DNA from: CAYLZW01 sp964388085
Lineage (GTDB): Bacteria > Myxococcota > UBA727 > CAYLZW01
Direction of reading: 5' to 3'
DNA length: 42,807 nt
Assembly: GCA_964388085.1 (NCBI GenBank)
Contig: CAYLZW010000013.1
Coordinates: 1-42,807 of the forward strand
Below, one piece after another: positions 6,008-14,413 of the stretch (within the stretch, counting starts at the first letter, position 1; each line of letters opens with the position of its first letter). The position numbers and the translations under genes were made by a program. The notes under the pieces were generated by a model that was given only the letters and a program-made list of their open reading frames with translations, did no database searches and was not told where the DNA came from.

Positions 6008-8037
6008 TGGAGCTCCTGTTCGAGCGATTGAATGGCGTTCCTCGCGACCGGCGCATCCGGTCCGGAGGGTGAGAGCTCGAGGTAGCGCTTGTACGAGCGC
6101 AGCGCCGCCTCCTTCTTGCCGCTGTAGCGCTGGGCCTCCGCGAGGCCGAAGTGCGCCTCCCCGAGATCCTTGTCGAGGATGATGGCGTAGGCGAACGCGT
6201 CCACCGCGGCGCGGTTGTTCTCGAGGTCGAGATAGCACCATCCCATGCCGACGTGGGGCTTGGCCGCTTGCGGCCGCAGGTCGACCGCCTGCTTGTAGAG
6301 CTTGAGCGCCGCGCTCGTGCGCTCTCGGATGCGGCTCTTGTCCGCGCGCTTCAGCAGCGCCTCGTAGTCGAGCGGCTCGCTGCCCTTCGCTTCCGTGTCG
6401 TCGTCGTCGTGGTCGCTCGCCGCCGCGGCAGCGTCGGGAGCGTCGGCGTCCTTCGCGGCGTCGCCGGTCGCGGCCGGGGCCTCCGCCTTCTCGAAGGGCG
6501 CGGCGTCTTGCGGCGCCGGCAGCAACGAGAGGATGAGCGCGGGGCGAGGATCGTTCGCCGCCTCACGGTGCCATGCCTCGGCAGCGCTACGCGCCGAAGG
6601 GGCGTCGACGGGGGCCGGCGAGAGCGCCGCCAACACGAGCGCCGCCTCCCGCAGCCGGACGTCGTCGGGAGCGGCCGCGCTCGCCTTGGCGACGGCCTCG
6701 GTGGCCGACGAGCGGCCGGCGTCATCCTTGGCCGCGAGCGCGCCCGCCAGCGCCACGATCGCAGCGGCCTCTCTCGCGACGCGCTCATCCGCGCCGGCGT
6801 GACGACGGGCGGCCTCGACGTCGGCGCCGGCCTCGGGGGCGGCGCCCTTCGCCGCCTGATACGCGGCGAACGCGAGGTCCGCGTCGGCCAGCTCCGGGGC
6901 GCTCGTGCGCGCGCGGCTCGCGAGCGAGTAGGCCTCGGCGAGATGATGGGCCGCGCGTTTCTTCGCGTCCTCGAGGCGCCCGGGCAGATCTTCGGTGGGC
7001 GACGGTGTGGTGAGGAGCCGTTCGAGCAGCCGGGCCTCGTCGCTGGCGCGCATGGCGGCGGCGGCGTGCAGCTGTGACAGCGCGGCCACGCTCACGGCGG
7101 GCGCGTTCTCGTCTTGCACCGCGGTCGTGAGCTCGGCGAGGAGGGCCGCCTGCCCGTCGGCGCGGCCGAGCAGCGCCGCGCTCACGCGCCGAAGGAGCTC
7201 CGCCTCGGCGTCGTCCGAGCGCGTCGGACCGGCGTGCACCGCGGCGGGCGCCTCGAGCCCCACGAGCGCCATGCCGCCCGCCAGCAGACGATCGAACGTC
7301 GGGCGCGCGAGGAAGAACAGGCCGAGCCCGCCGCCCACGAGCAGCACGAGCGTGACCAGCGCGGCGTTGCGGCGTCGCGCGCGACGGCGCCAGGCGAGCA
7401 CCGGATCCTCGTCGTCGAGCTCGTCCACCTCCGCGCGGTAGAAGCCCATCTCGGCCTCGGGCGGAACGGGGACGATGGCCGGCGCCTGTCGCTCGCGCGG
7501 TCCCGCCGGCGGCGTGCGCACCCCGGGCTCGCTCGCCTCCGTCGTCGCCAGCGGCAGACCCTGCGCGGCCGGTCCCGGCGTCGGAAAAGGCGCGGTGGGG
7601 ACGCGCTCAGGCAGCGCCTCGCGGGGTGGCTGCGCGGGCTGCGGCGGCGCCGTCGGAGCCTCGGCCAGCTGGGCGTGGCGCGCGGCGTTGGCGGCCTCCA
7701 CGACGTCGAAGAAGCTCGCGAGCTCGGCGATGTCTCCGAGCGGTCGCCAGGTGCGCCCCGTGCGCGAGATCTCGTCGTTGCTGCCGACCTTCTGCTCGAC
7801 GATCCACTTCTGCAGCGTCGTGAGCTCCTTGAAGCGCGTGACGGTGCCGTCCCTGTGCCGCACCATCCAGCCCTCGCCGCTCGGGGAGGTCATGAACGGC
7901 GCCGAGTCCTCGGCCGTCGCGCGCGACACCTTGAAGACGTGGCCGCAGCTCGTGCACTTGACGGTCACGCCGCTCGGCTTGACCTTCTCGTCGTCGAACT
8001 CGTACTCCACCCCACAGCGGGAGCAGCGGACGTCCAT
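6004..8037 (-). CDS. Zinc-ribbon / GYF-like / TPR single-pass membrane protein
   Basis: 677 residues from the ATG at 8037 (AAGGA 7 bases upstream). In order: an MJ0042-type zinc ribbon with Cys5, Cys8, Cys28 and Cys31; a GYF_2/DUF4339-like module at about 55-115 (GWMVRHRDGTVTRFKEL, then TGRTWRPLGDIAELASFF); a Pro-rich linker; a basic stop and membrane helix at about 222-245; an Ala-rich helical region; and TPRs at about 560-675 (AALKLYKQAVDLRP, PHVGMGWCYLDLENNRAAVDAF, GEAHFGLAEAQRYSGKKEAALRSYKRYLELSP). This architecture is common in Myxococcota. The region from the membrane helix to the end is homologous to the neighbouring kinase, so it is probably a partner or regulator of related signalling. 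It is 99 bases downstream of the kinase and overlaps dapA by four bases. Confidence 0.88.
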   Translation of the reverse strand: MDVRCSRCGVEYEFDDEKVKPSGVTVKCTSCGHVFKVSRATAEDSAPFMTSPSGEGWMVRHRDGTVTRFKELTTLQKWIVEQKVGSNDEISRTGRTWRPLGDIAELASFFDVVEAANAARHAQLAEAPTAPPQPAQPPREALPERVPTAPFPTPGPAAQGLPLATTEASEPGVRTPPAGPRERQAPAIVPVPPEAEMGFYRAEVDELDDEDPVLAWRRRARRRNAALVTLVLLVGGGLGLFFLARPTFDRLLAGGMALVGLEAPAAVHAGPTRSDDAEAELLRRVSAALLGRADGQAALLAELTTAVQDENAPAVSVAALSQLHAAAAMRASDEARLLERLLTTPSPTEDLPGRLEDAKKRAAHHLAEAYSLASRARTSAPELADADLAFAAYQAAKGAAPEAGADVEAARRHAGADERVAREAAAIVALAGALAAKDDAGRSSATEAVAKASAAAPDDVRLREAALVLAALSPAPVDAPSARSAAEAWHREAANDPRPALILSLLPAPQDAAPFEKAEAPAATGDAAKDADAPDAAAAASDHDDDDTEAKGSEPLDYEALLKRADKSRIRERTSAALKLYKQAVDLRPQAAKPHVGMGWCYLDLENNRAAVDAFAYAIILDKDLGEAHFGLAEAQRYSGKKEAALRSYKRYLELSPSGPDAPVARNAIQSLEQELQ

Positions 8038-8136
8038 GCGCTCATCCTTCTGTGCGCTCGAGGCAGCACGGCCCGAATGCGACGGCGACCATAGACGATT
8101 CGCCTCGATGGGGAAGATGGCTCATGAGCGCGCGGC

Positions 8137-10881
8137 TCAGTCCTGAAGCGCCTCGAGCGCGTTCTTCGCCACCGCTGCGTCGGGTCCCGCAGGGGCCAGC
8201 AACAGATAGCGTTCATAGGCCTTGATGGCCTGCGCTTTCTGTCCCGAGAAGCGGTAGGCCTCCGCGAGCCCGAACTGCGCCTCGGGGGGCGCCCCCGGTA
8301 ATGACACCGCCCGCCGGAACGAACGCACGGCGGCGTCGCCCTTCTCGAGGTCGATGTACGCCCAGCCCGAGCCCATCCAGGCCTCGACGCTGCGAGCGTC
8401 CTGCTTGAGCGCCTTTCGGAACAACGTCGCCGCCTCGAAGCTCTTGCCGTCGGCCTGCGCCTGCTTCGCGGCGGCGAGGAGGCTACTCGCGCTCTGCTCG
8501 AGGACCTTGCTCGAGCCCGCCGGCGCTTTGGTGGCGACCTTCGCCTCGCCGGCGTCATCCCCCGGTCTCCGAGCCGCCGACGGCGTCGCCGACGATGCTG
8601 CAGTCGCCGGCGATGCTGACGTCGCGAGCGCGCGAGCCCACGCGTCGAGCGCGACCTTTCGCGGATCCTTCTCGTCCGCCGTCACGCCGTCGACGACGGC
8701 CCGCGCGGCCGCGCCATCGGTGGGCTGGGTGCGCTTCACGAGGAGCCACCACGCCGCCCAGCGCCGCCGCTCGTCGTCGCGCGCGTCGCTCGCCGCGGCG
8801 GGTGCGGCGTCGTCCTCGTGGACCCGGCCCGCAAACGCCGCCGAAGCGCGCGCGAGCGCGCGTTGGGCTTCGGCCTCCGCTTGGAGACGCCGACTCTGGG
8901 CATCGCTGCGCTCGCTGTGCGCGAGCGTCCGCTCGAGCCCGCCGAGATCGGCCTCCGCCTCGACCGCCGCCCCGCGCTCGGCCTGGTACGACGCCATGGC
9001 GAGGAAGGCCTCGGGCAGGTCGCCGGCCAACGTGCGCGCCTCGCTCGCGAGCTTGTAGGCCTCGACGCGCAGCCGCCGCGCCTCGCGACTGGCCGCTTCG
9101 CTCGCGGCCTGCGACGCCGGATCGACGACGAGGGAGAGCGCGAACGCGCGACCGGCTTCTTGTCGGGCGCGCGCGCTCGTCAGCATCGACGCGAAGGCAG
9201 CGGCCTCCGCTCGCGGGCGTCCCGTCGCGGCCTCGTACACCGCCAGCAGCTCGCGCAGGCTGGCCTCGACCGCCTGCGGGCGATCCGCACGCAGCGTCGT
9301 GAACAGCGCCGCGTCATCGAGGAGCGGGGCCGGAGCGCTCACCCCGAGGAGCGCCGCCGCCCGCGCGCGCGTCCGCCCCTCGAGGACCATGGCGTCGAAC
9401 GCGACGAAGCCCGCCCCGGCGGCGACGAGCACGGCGAGCATGCCGGCCAGCACCCAACGGGTGGCGCCCGAGCGCGCCGGCAGCGCATACGCGGAGGCGT
9501 CGTCCACGTCGCCCACGTCGCCCACGTCGTCGTCCTCGGGCGGCAGCGCCGCGATGGGCACGGTCGCGGCCCCGCCGGCGACGGCGGCGTCGTCGTCGTC
9601 GTCCGGGTACCCCCGCGCGGAGCTGCGCTCGTCCCGCGTGACGCGCGCGGGCAGCGGCGCCGGCATGCGGTCCGCGTCCTCGTCGTCGTCATCGAAGATG
9701 GCCGGCACCGGCTGCGTCGCGGGTCCATAGCTCGCCGGGTCATAGCCCCCGACGACGTCGTCCTCGCCCGACAGCGTGGTCGGCTCCCGCAAGAGCTCGC
9801 CTACGGCTCTCGCGTCCGGGGACTGGGCGCTGTGCGGGATGTGCGTCGGGCGCTCCTCGGTGCGCCCACCCGCGTCGCCTGCCGCGAGCCGGGCGCCGTC
9901 GAGCGCGGCGCCCTCGTCGCTGATCATGGGCGTCAGGTCGGCGGTGCGCGCGCGCAGCTCCTCGCCGAGGATGTCGTCGACGAAGTCCGCCACCGCCAGC
10001 TCACCGTTGTGCGACGCCGCTCGATCGAGGTAGCCGCGCAGCTCGCGCGCGACCTCGGAGCAGCGCGCGTAACGTCGTTTTCGATCCCGCTCGAGCATCC
10101 GCAAGATCACCCGCTCGAGCTCGAGCGGGAAGCCCGGCACCAGCGACGACGGCGTCGGGATGGGCAGCTGCAGGATCTTGTTCAGCGTCGCGAGCTCGCT
10201 CTCGCCCTTGAACAGCCGCTTGCCGGTGCACATCTCCCAGAGCACGATGCCGAGCGAGAACTCGTCGCTGCGCCCGTCGACAGCCTCCCCGCGCACCTGC
10301 TCGGGGCTCATGTACTGCAGCTTGCCCTTCACCGTGCCGGTCTTCGTGATGGAGACGCGGTTCGCGGCCTTGGCGATGCCGAAGTCCACGAGCTTGGTGA
10401 CGCCGTCGGCGCGCACCATGATGTTCTGCGGGCTCACGTCGCGGTGCACGATGTTGAGCGCCTGCCCGTGCACGTCGCGCGCGTGGTGCGCGTGGTCGAG
10501 CGCCAGCGCGGCGTCGTGGACGATCTTCACCGAGACCTGGAACGGCAGCCCCACGCCGCGCTTGGCGGCCGCGTACCAAAGGCGCGAGAGGTCATCGCCC
10601 GCGATGTACTCCATGGCGATGAAGTACGTGCCGCCCCACTCGCCGACCTCGAAGAGCGCGACGATGCTCGGGTGGTTCAGCGTCGCCGCCACGCGCGCCT
10701 CGTCGAGGAACTGCTCGACGAAGCCGGGCTCGCGCGCGAGATCGTTCTTGAGCGCCTTCAGGATGACGAGGCGATCGAAGCCTTTGACGCTCGCCTGCTG
10801 GCGCGCGAGCCAGACCTCGCCCATGCCCCCCTCGGCGAGGCGGCGGATCTTCTCGTATTTGCCGAAGACGAGCCCGGCCAT
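8137..10881 (-). CDS. Transmembrane Ser/Thr protein kinase with TPR domain
   Basis: 914 residues. The N-terminal PknB-type kinase has a Gly loop at 15-24 (LAEGGMGEVW), ATP-binding Lys42, helix-C Glu61, the catalytic loop HRDVSPQN (Asp148, Asn153), DFG at Asp166 and SPEQ in the activation segment. All catalytic residues are present; Ser in place of the usual Lys after HRD is a common myxobacterial form. An acidic, low-complexity linker (about 330-470, with DVGDVGDVDD) leads to one membrane helix near 474-495. An Ala-rich helical domain and C-terminal TPRs at about 795-905 follow. Kinase inside and TPR outside is the expected topology. The start at 10881 follows GGGAG within a 12-bp tandem repeat. 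No substrate can be inferred. Confidence 0.95.
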   Translation of the reverse strand: MAGLVFGKYEKIRRLAEGGMGEVWLARQQASVKGFDRLVILKALKNDLAREPGFVEQFLDEARVAATLNHPSIVALFEVGEWGGTYFIAMEYIAGDDLSRLWYAAAKRGVGLPFQVSVKIVHDAALALDHAHHARDVHGQALNIVHRDVSPQNIMVRADGVTKLVDFGIAKAANRVSITKTGTVKGKLQYMSPEQVRGEAVDGRSDEFSLGIVLWEMCTGKRLFKGESELATLNKILQLPIPTPSSLVPGFPLELERVILRMLERDRKRRYARCSEVARELRGYLDRAASHNGELAVADFVDDILGEELRARTADLTPMISDEGAALDGARLAAGDAGGRTEERPTHIPHSAQSPDARAVGELLREPTTLSGEDDVVGGYDPASYGPATQPVPAIFDDDDEDADRMPAPLPARVTRDERSSARGYPDDDDDAAVAGGAATVPIAALPPEDDDVGDVGDVDDASAYALPARSGATRWVLAGMLAVLVAAGAGFVAFDAMVLEGRTRARAAALLGVSAPAPLLDDAALFTTLRADRPQAVEASLRELLAVYEAATGRPRAEAAAFASMLTSARARQEAGRAFALSLVVDPASQAASEAASREARRLRVEAYKLASEARTLAGDLPEAFLAMASYQAERGAAVEAEADLGGLERTLAHSERSDAQSRRLQAEAEAQRALARASAAFAGRVHEDDAAPAAASDARDDERRRWAAWWLLVKRTQPTDGAAARAVVDGVTADEKDPRKVALDAWARALATSASPATAASSATPSAARRPGDDAGEAKVATKAPAGSSKVLEQSASSLLAAAKQAQADGKSFEAATLFRKALKQDARSVEAWMGSGWAYIDLEKGDAAVRSFRRAVSLPGAPPEAQFGLAEAYRFSGQKAQAIKAYERYLLLAPAGPDAAVAKNALEALQD

Positions 10882-10884
10882 GCC

Positions 10885-10932
10885 GCTCCCTGAAGCGTTC
10901 CCTGAAGAGCTCCCTGAAGAGCTCTCTGACGA
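10885..10932. repeat. Four 12-bp tandem repeats in the kinase leader
   Basis: Units GCTCCCTGAAGC, GTTCCCTGAAGA, GCTCCCTGAAGA and GCTCTCTGACGA. On the kinase coding strand each gives an AGGGAG-like Shine-Dalgarno sequence, degraded in the unit farthest from the gene; the nearest copy is properly spaced from the start codon. Confidence 0.9.
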
Positions 10933-10987
10933 ACGAGCCGTGCCCCGCGCGGGGCGGCAGGGAATCTAGCAGCGATCGCCGGGCGGT

Positions 10988-11016
10988 TTGAGGCTCTCGA
11001 CCCAGCCTGGTATCCC
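10988..11016 (+). promoter_or_regulatory. Predicted promoter of the EEP lipoprotein gene
   Basis: TTGAGG (10988-10993), a 17-base spacer, and TATCCC (11011-11016). Only 7 bases separate the -10 from the ATG at 11024, so transcription would begin at or next to the start codon. Confidence 0.45.
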
Positions 11017-11023
11017 CGGCGCC

Positions 11024-12169
11024 ATGCGGAAGCTCGTCGTCATCTCGCTGGCCGTGGTGTTCGTAGCCTGTACCCCGGCCCCACCCGTCGTCGGCGACGC
11101 GGGCGCACAGGACGACGCGGGCGCACAGGACGCGGGCGAACGGGACGCAGGCGAACGGGACGCCGGTGTGCGGGACGCCGGTGTCGAGGACGCCGGTGTC
11201 GAGGACGCCGGCGTCGTCGACGCAGGCGCCGACGATGCAGGCGCAGCGGATGCGGGCCCACGAGACAGCGGCTCTCCGATCGACGCGGGCCCTCAGGCGG
11301 ACGCGGGACCGTCGCCCGACGGCGGCACCGACCCCGAGCCGGGAGGGGATGCAGGAGACCTGGAGGACGCGGGCCCGCTCCCGGACGGCGGCGTGCGGGT
11401 TCGCGTCGTGGCTTCGAACCTCACGAGCGGAAACTTCCAGTCGTACGACCTCGGACACGGCCAGCGCATCCTGCAGGGCCTCGCGCCCGACGTCGTGCTC
11501 ATGCAGGAGATGAGCTACGGGAACAACACCGCGGCGGACCTGCGCGAGCTCGTCGACGACACCTTCGGGACCGAGTTCGAATACCACCGCGAGAGCGCGC
11601 AGCTCGCGAACGGCGTCGTCAGCCGCTACCCGATCGTCGAGTCCGGCGTGTGGGACGATCCGAAGACCACCAACCGGGAGCTCGTGTGGACGCGCATCGA
11701 CGTGCCCGGCGACAAGGACCTGTGGGCCGTCAGCCTGCACCTGCTCACCGCCAACGCGGGCACGCGTGACCAGGAGGCGCAGGCGCTCGTCGACTACGTA
11801 AACGCCAACGTCCCCGACGAGGACCTGCTCGTCATGGGCGGTGATCTCAACACCGCCAGCGCCGGAGAGGCCGCGCTGACGACGCTCTCCGCCGTCGTGA
11901 GCCTGGCGCACCAGCCCGTCGACCAGGATGGCGTCACAGGTACCAACGCCAGCCGCAGCAAGCCCTACGATTGGGTGCTGCCCGACGCGGACCTCGAGGC
12001 GTTCCACGTCCCCGTCGTGATCGGCGCGCAGTCGTTTCCACACGGCCTGGTGTTCGACACCCGCGTGTACACGCCGCTGAGCGACGTCTGGCCCGCGCAA
12101 GAGTCGGACAGCGACGCCCCCTCGATGCAGCACATGGCCGTGGTGAAGGACTTCCTCATCGTGCCCTGA
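11024..12169 (+). CDS. Endonuclease/exonuclease/phosphatase-family lipoprotein
   Basis: 381 residues. The start at 11024 opens a signal peptide ending in a lipobox (VFVAC). Residues about 20-125 are a degenerate DAG-rich linker (DAGAQ, DAGER, DAGVE, DAGPR), encoded by 9-18-bp repeats. The C-terminal domain is an EEP (exonuclease-endonuclease-phosphatase) fold: VRVVASNLTSGN, VVLMQEMSYGNN with the catalytic Glu, GVVSRYPIVES, LWAVSLHLLTAN, LLVMGGDLNTAS with Asp-Asn, and SKPYDWVLPDADL with the conserved Asp. The usual SDHxP ending is replaced by SDSDAPSMQHMAVV, where the catalytic His is plausibly retained. Substrates of the family include DNA, phosphoinositides and sphingomyelin; this one acts on the cell surface. 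No Shine-Dalgarno sequence is visible. Confidence 0.88.
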   Translation: MRKLVVISLAVVFVACTPAPPVVGDAGAQDDAGAQDAGERDAGERDAGVRDAGVEDAGVEDAGVVDAGADDAGAADAGPRDSGSPIDAGPQADAGPSPDGGTDPEPGGDAGDLEDAGPLPDGGVRVRVVASNLTSGNFQSYDLGHGQRILQGLAPDVVLMQEMSYGNNTAADLRELVDDTFGTEFEYHRESAQLANGVVSRYPIVESGVWDDPKTTNRELVWTRIDVPGDKDLWAVSLHLLTANAGTRDQEAQALVDYVNANVPDEDLLVMGGDLNTASAGEAALTTLSAVVSLAHQPVDQDGVTGTNASRSKPYDWVLPDADLEAFHVPVVIGAQSFPHGLVFDTRVYTPLSDVWPAQESDSDAPSMQHMAVVKDFLIVP

Positions 12170-12180
12170 GCGCGCACGGC

Positions 12181-12222
12181 AGAGCGACGGACGCAGAGCG
12201 ACGGACGCAGAGCGACGGACGC
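12181..12222. repeat. Three perfect 14-bp tandem repeats
   Basis: AGAGCGACGGACGC repeated three times, 12 bases after the EEP lipoprotein stop and upstream of the M20 amidohydrolase gene. It has no dyad symmetry and lies outside any supported coding region. Confidence 0.93.
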
Positions 12223-12304
12223 AGTGCGCAACGGCGCTCTCCCTCGTGGTGAACGCCCGAGCGATGTTGGTGTACGCTCGCGGGTCCACGACAGGAGCGA
12301 GCGA

Positions 12305-13549
12305 ATGAGCAGACCCAACGACCTCCGCATCAACGGTGAGCGCCTGTGGGGCACCCTCATGGAGGTCGCCAAGATCGGCGCCACCGAGAAGGGCGGCAGC
12401 TGCCGTCTGGCGCTCACCGACCTCGACAAGCAGGCGCGGGATCTGTTCGTGCGTTGGTGCCGGGAGGCCAATTGCTCCATCCGCGTCGACAAGATGGGCA
12501 ACGTGTTCGCGCGGCGCGCGGGCAAGAACGACGAGCTGCCGCCGGTCATGACCGGCTCGCACATCGACACGCAGCCGACGGGCGGCCGCTTCGACGGCGT
12601 CTATGGCGTGCTGGCGGGGCTCGAGGTGATTCGCACGCTGAACGATCACGGCGTCGAGACCGAGCATCCCATCGAGGCCAGCATCTGGACCAACGAGGAG
12701 GGCTCCCGCTTCGCGCCCGCCATGGTGGCCTCGGGCGTGTTCGCCGGCGTGTTCGACCTCGAGTACGGGCTCTCGCGCGCGGACGCGGACGGCAAGACCA
12801 TGGGCGAGGAGCTCGCGCGCATCGGCTACGCGGGCGACGACGACGTGGGCGGTCGGCCGGTGCACGCGTTCTTCGAGGTCCACATCGAGCAGGGCCCGAT
12901 CCTCGAGGAGGAGGGCCTGCCCATCGGCGTCGTCACGCACGGGCAGGGGCAGCGCTGGTACGAGCTCACCCTCACGGGCGTCGAGAGCCACGCGGGCCCG
13001 ACGCCGATGAAGCGCCGCAAGGACGCGCTGCTCGGCGCCGCGCGCGTGGTCGAGCTCATCAATCGCGTGGGGCTCGACAACGCTCCCGTGGCCTGCGCGA
13101 CCGTGGGCATGATGAACGTCTACCCGAACTCGCGAAACGTGATCCCGGGGCGGGTGTTCCTCACCATCGACATCCGGCACCCCGACGACGCGACGCTCAG
13201 CAAGATGGACGACGCCGTGCGCGCCGGCATCGACGAGATCGCGAAGGACATCGGCCTCGGCGCCGAGCTCGAGCAGATCTTCTATTACGCGCCCGTCGCC
13301 TTCGACGAGAGCTGCGTGTCGGCGGTGCGCGAGGCGGCGCGCTCGCTCGGCTACGAGCACCGCGACATCGTGGCCGGCGCCGGACACGACGCCTGCTACC
13401 TCTCCAAGGTCGCGCCCACGTCGATGGTCTTCGTCCCCTGCGTCGACGGCATCAGCCACAACGAGGTGGAGGACGCGAAGCCCGAATGGATCACGGCGGG
13501 CGGCAACGTCTTGCTGCACGCGATGCTGTCGCGCGCCTCGGGCACCTGA
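12305..13549 (+). CDS. M20-family Zn-dependent amidohydrolase (N-carbamoyl-amino-acid hydrolase / allantoate amidohydrolase type)
   Basis: 414 residues from the ATG at 12305, with AGGAG 7 bases upstream. The sequence carries the two-metal site of the HyuC/AllC/beta-ureidopropionase branch: His86 in TGSHIDT, Asp97 in GGRFDGVYG, Glu131-Glu132 in WTNEEGSRF, His in FFEVHIEQGP, and the C-terminal His in DGISHNEVE. HAGPTPMKRRKDAL is the dimerisation-domain motif of the family, and MNVYPNSRNVIPG also fits. Such enzymes remove carbamoyl groups from N-carbamoyl amino acids or ureido compounds of pyrimidine, hydantoin or purine breakdown. No other genes of those pathways lie nearby, so the substrate is open. 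Confidence 0.94.
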   Translation: MSRPNDLRINGERLWGTLMEVAKIGATEKGGSCRLALTDLDKQARDLFVRWCREANCSIRVDKMGNVFARRAGKNDELPPVMTGSHIDTQPTGGRFDGVYGVLAGLEVIRTLNDHGVETEHPIEASIWTNEEGSRFAPAMVASGVFAGVFDLEYGLSRADADGKTMGEELARIGYAGDDDVGGRPVHAFFEVHIEQGPILEEEGLPIGVVTHGQGQRWYELTLTGVESHAGPTPMKRRKDALLGAARVVELINRVGLDNAPVACATVGMMNVYPNSRNVIPGRVFLTIDIRHPDDATLSKMDDAVRAGIDEIAKDIGLGAELEQIFYYAPVAFDESCVSAVREAARSLGYEHRDIVAGAGHDACYLSKVAPTSMVFVPCVDGISHNEVEDAKPEWITAGGNVLLHAMLSRASGT

Positions 13550-13567
13550 GCGGCCGGGATCGGACGA

Positions 13568-14413
13568 TCAAGAGCGCGCGCGCGCCCGGACCGGCTGACA
13601 GCGTCGGCACAGGAAGGTGCTGCGCGAGCCCTGCACGATGCGCTCGATGACGCGACCACAGCGCGGGCACGACTCACCCTCGCGCTGGAAGACGTGAACG
13701 TGCGCGAGGTTCTGTCCGCGTTCGCCGAGCGCGTCCACGAAGTCCGAGAAGGTCGTGCCGCAGTGCTCGACGGCGTCCTCGAGGATCGCCTGCGCCGCGA
13801 GGGTCAGCCTCTCGAGCGCGGCCCGCGAGACGCTCGATCCGCGCGCGAGCGGTGACAATCCGGCGGCGAACAGCGCCTCACAGGCATAGATGTTTCCGAC
13901 GCCGGCGATGAGCGATTGATCGAGCAGCGCGTCCTTGAGCGTGCGCTTCGTCGCCTTCAGGCCCTCTACGACGGAGAGGCGCTCGGGCTCGGTCCACGAG
14001 AGCGGATCGGGTCCGAGCCGCGCGCGCTCGTCGTCGCGCTCGGCGGCGTCGTGAAAGGGCACCACCTCGCCGAAGCGCCGCACGTCGACGTAGCGCAGCT
14101 CTCTGGCGCCGTCGTCGATGGGCACGACGACGTGCGTGTGCGGGTGACGGACGCTGCCCTTGTCCTCGACGAGAAACTTCCCCGTCATGCCGAGGCGCAA
14201 GAGCAGGCCACCGCCGCCCTCGGCGTCGAGCCACATGAGCTTGCCGTGCCGTCCGAGGCGGAGCACGCGCTGGCCGGTCAGGAACGAGAGCTGCCTCGTC
14301 GTCACGGGCGTGCGCAGCTTGTTGCGCGAGACCCACGCCGCGCCGAGCTTGTGTCCGACGAGGTGCGGCTCGAGCGAGCGGCGGACGGTCTCGACCTCCG
14401 GCCCCTCAGGCAT
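13568..14413 (-). CDS. mutM: Formamidopyrimidine-DNA glycosylase MutM (Fpg)
   Basis: 281 residues. Base-excision repair enzyme removing 8-oxoguanine and formamidopyrimidines, then cleaving the abasic site. The start at 14413 is fixed by the catalytic Pro2-Glu3 of MPEGPEVETVRR. GRHGKLMWL carries the conserved Lys, HPHTHVVV and VRRFGEV follow, LLDQSLIAGVGNIYACEALF is the H2TH helix, and the C-terminus has a zinc finger (CPRCG, CRRCQ). It overlaps the rsmA stop by 8 bases, so it is coupled to rsmA in an rpoZ-rsmA-mutM run. It could be a Nei-like paralogue, but the motifs favour MutM. Confidence 0.95.
   Translation of the reverse strand: MPEGPEVETVRRSLEPHLVGHKLGAAWVSRNKLRTPVTTRQLSFLTGQRVLRLGRHGKLMWLDAEGGGGLLLRLGMTGKFLVEDKGSVRHPHTHVVVPIDDGARELRYVDVRRFGEVVPFHDAAERDDERARLGPDPLSWTEPERLSVVEGLKATKRTLKDALLDQSLIAGVGNIYACEALFAAGLSPLARGSSVSRAALERLTLAAQAILEDAVEHCGTTFSDFVDALGERGQNLAHVHVFQREGESCPRCGRVIERIVQGSRSTFLCRRCQPVRARARS

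Noticed and set aside
9500..9540. Repeated GTCGCCCAC in the kinase gene as a regulatory repeat
   Set aside because: It codes the acidic linker DVGDVGD of the kinase and is explained by that.
8818..10893. A 691-residue plus-strand open frame
   Set aside because: Antisense shadow of the kinase gene, created by its strong GC3 bias.
10592..13519. A 975-residue minus-strand open frame
   Set aside because: It is antisense to the EEP and M20 genes and the kinase start; composition is Arg/His/Val-rich shadow sequence and the supported genes on the other strand or frame explain the region.
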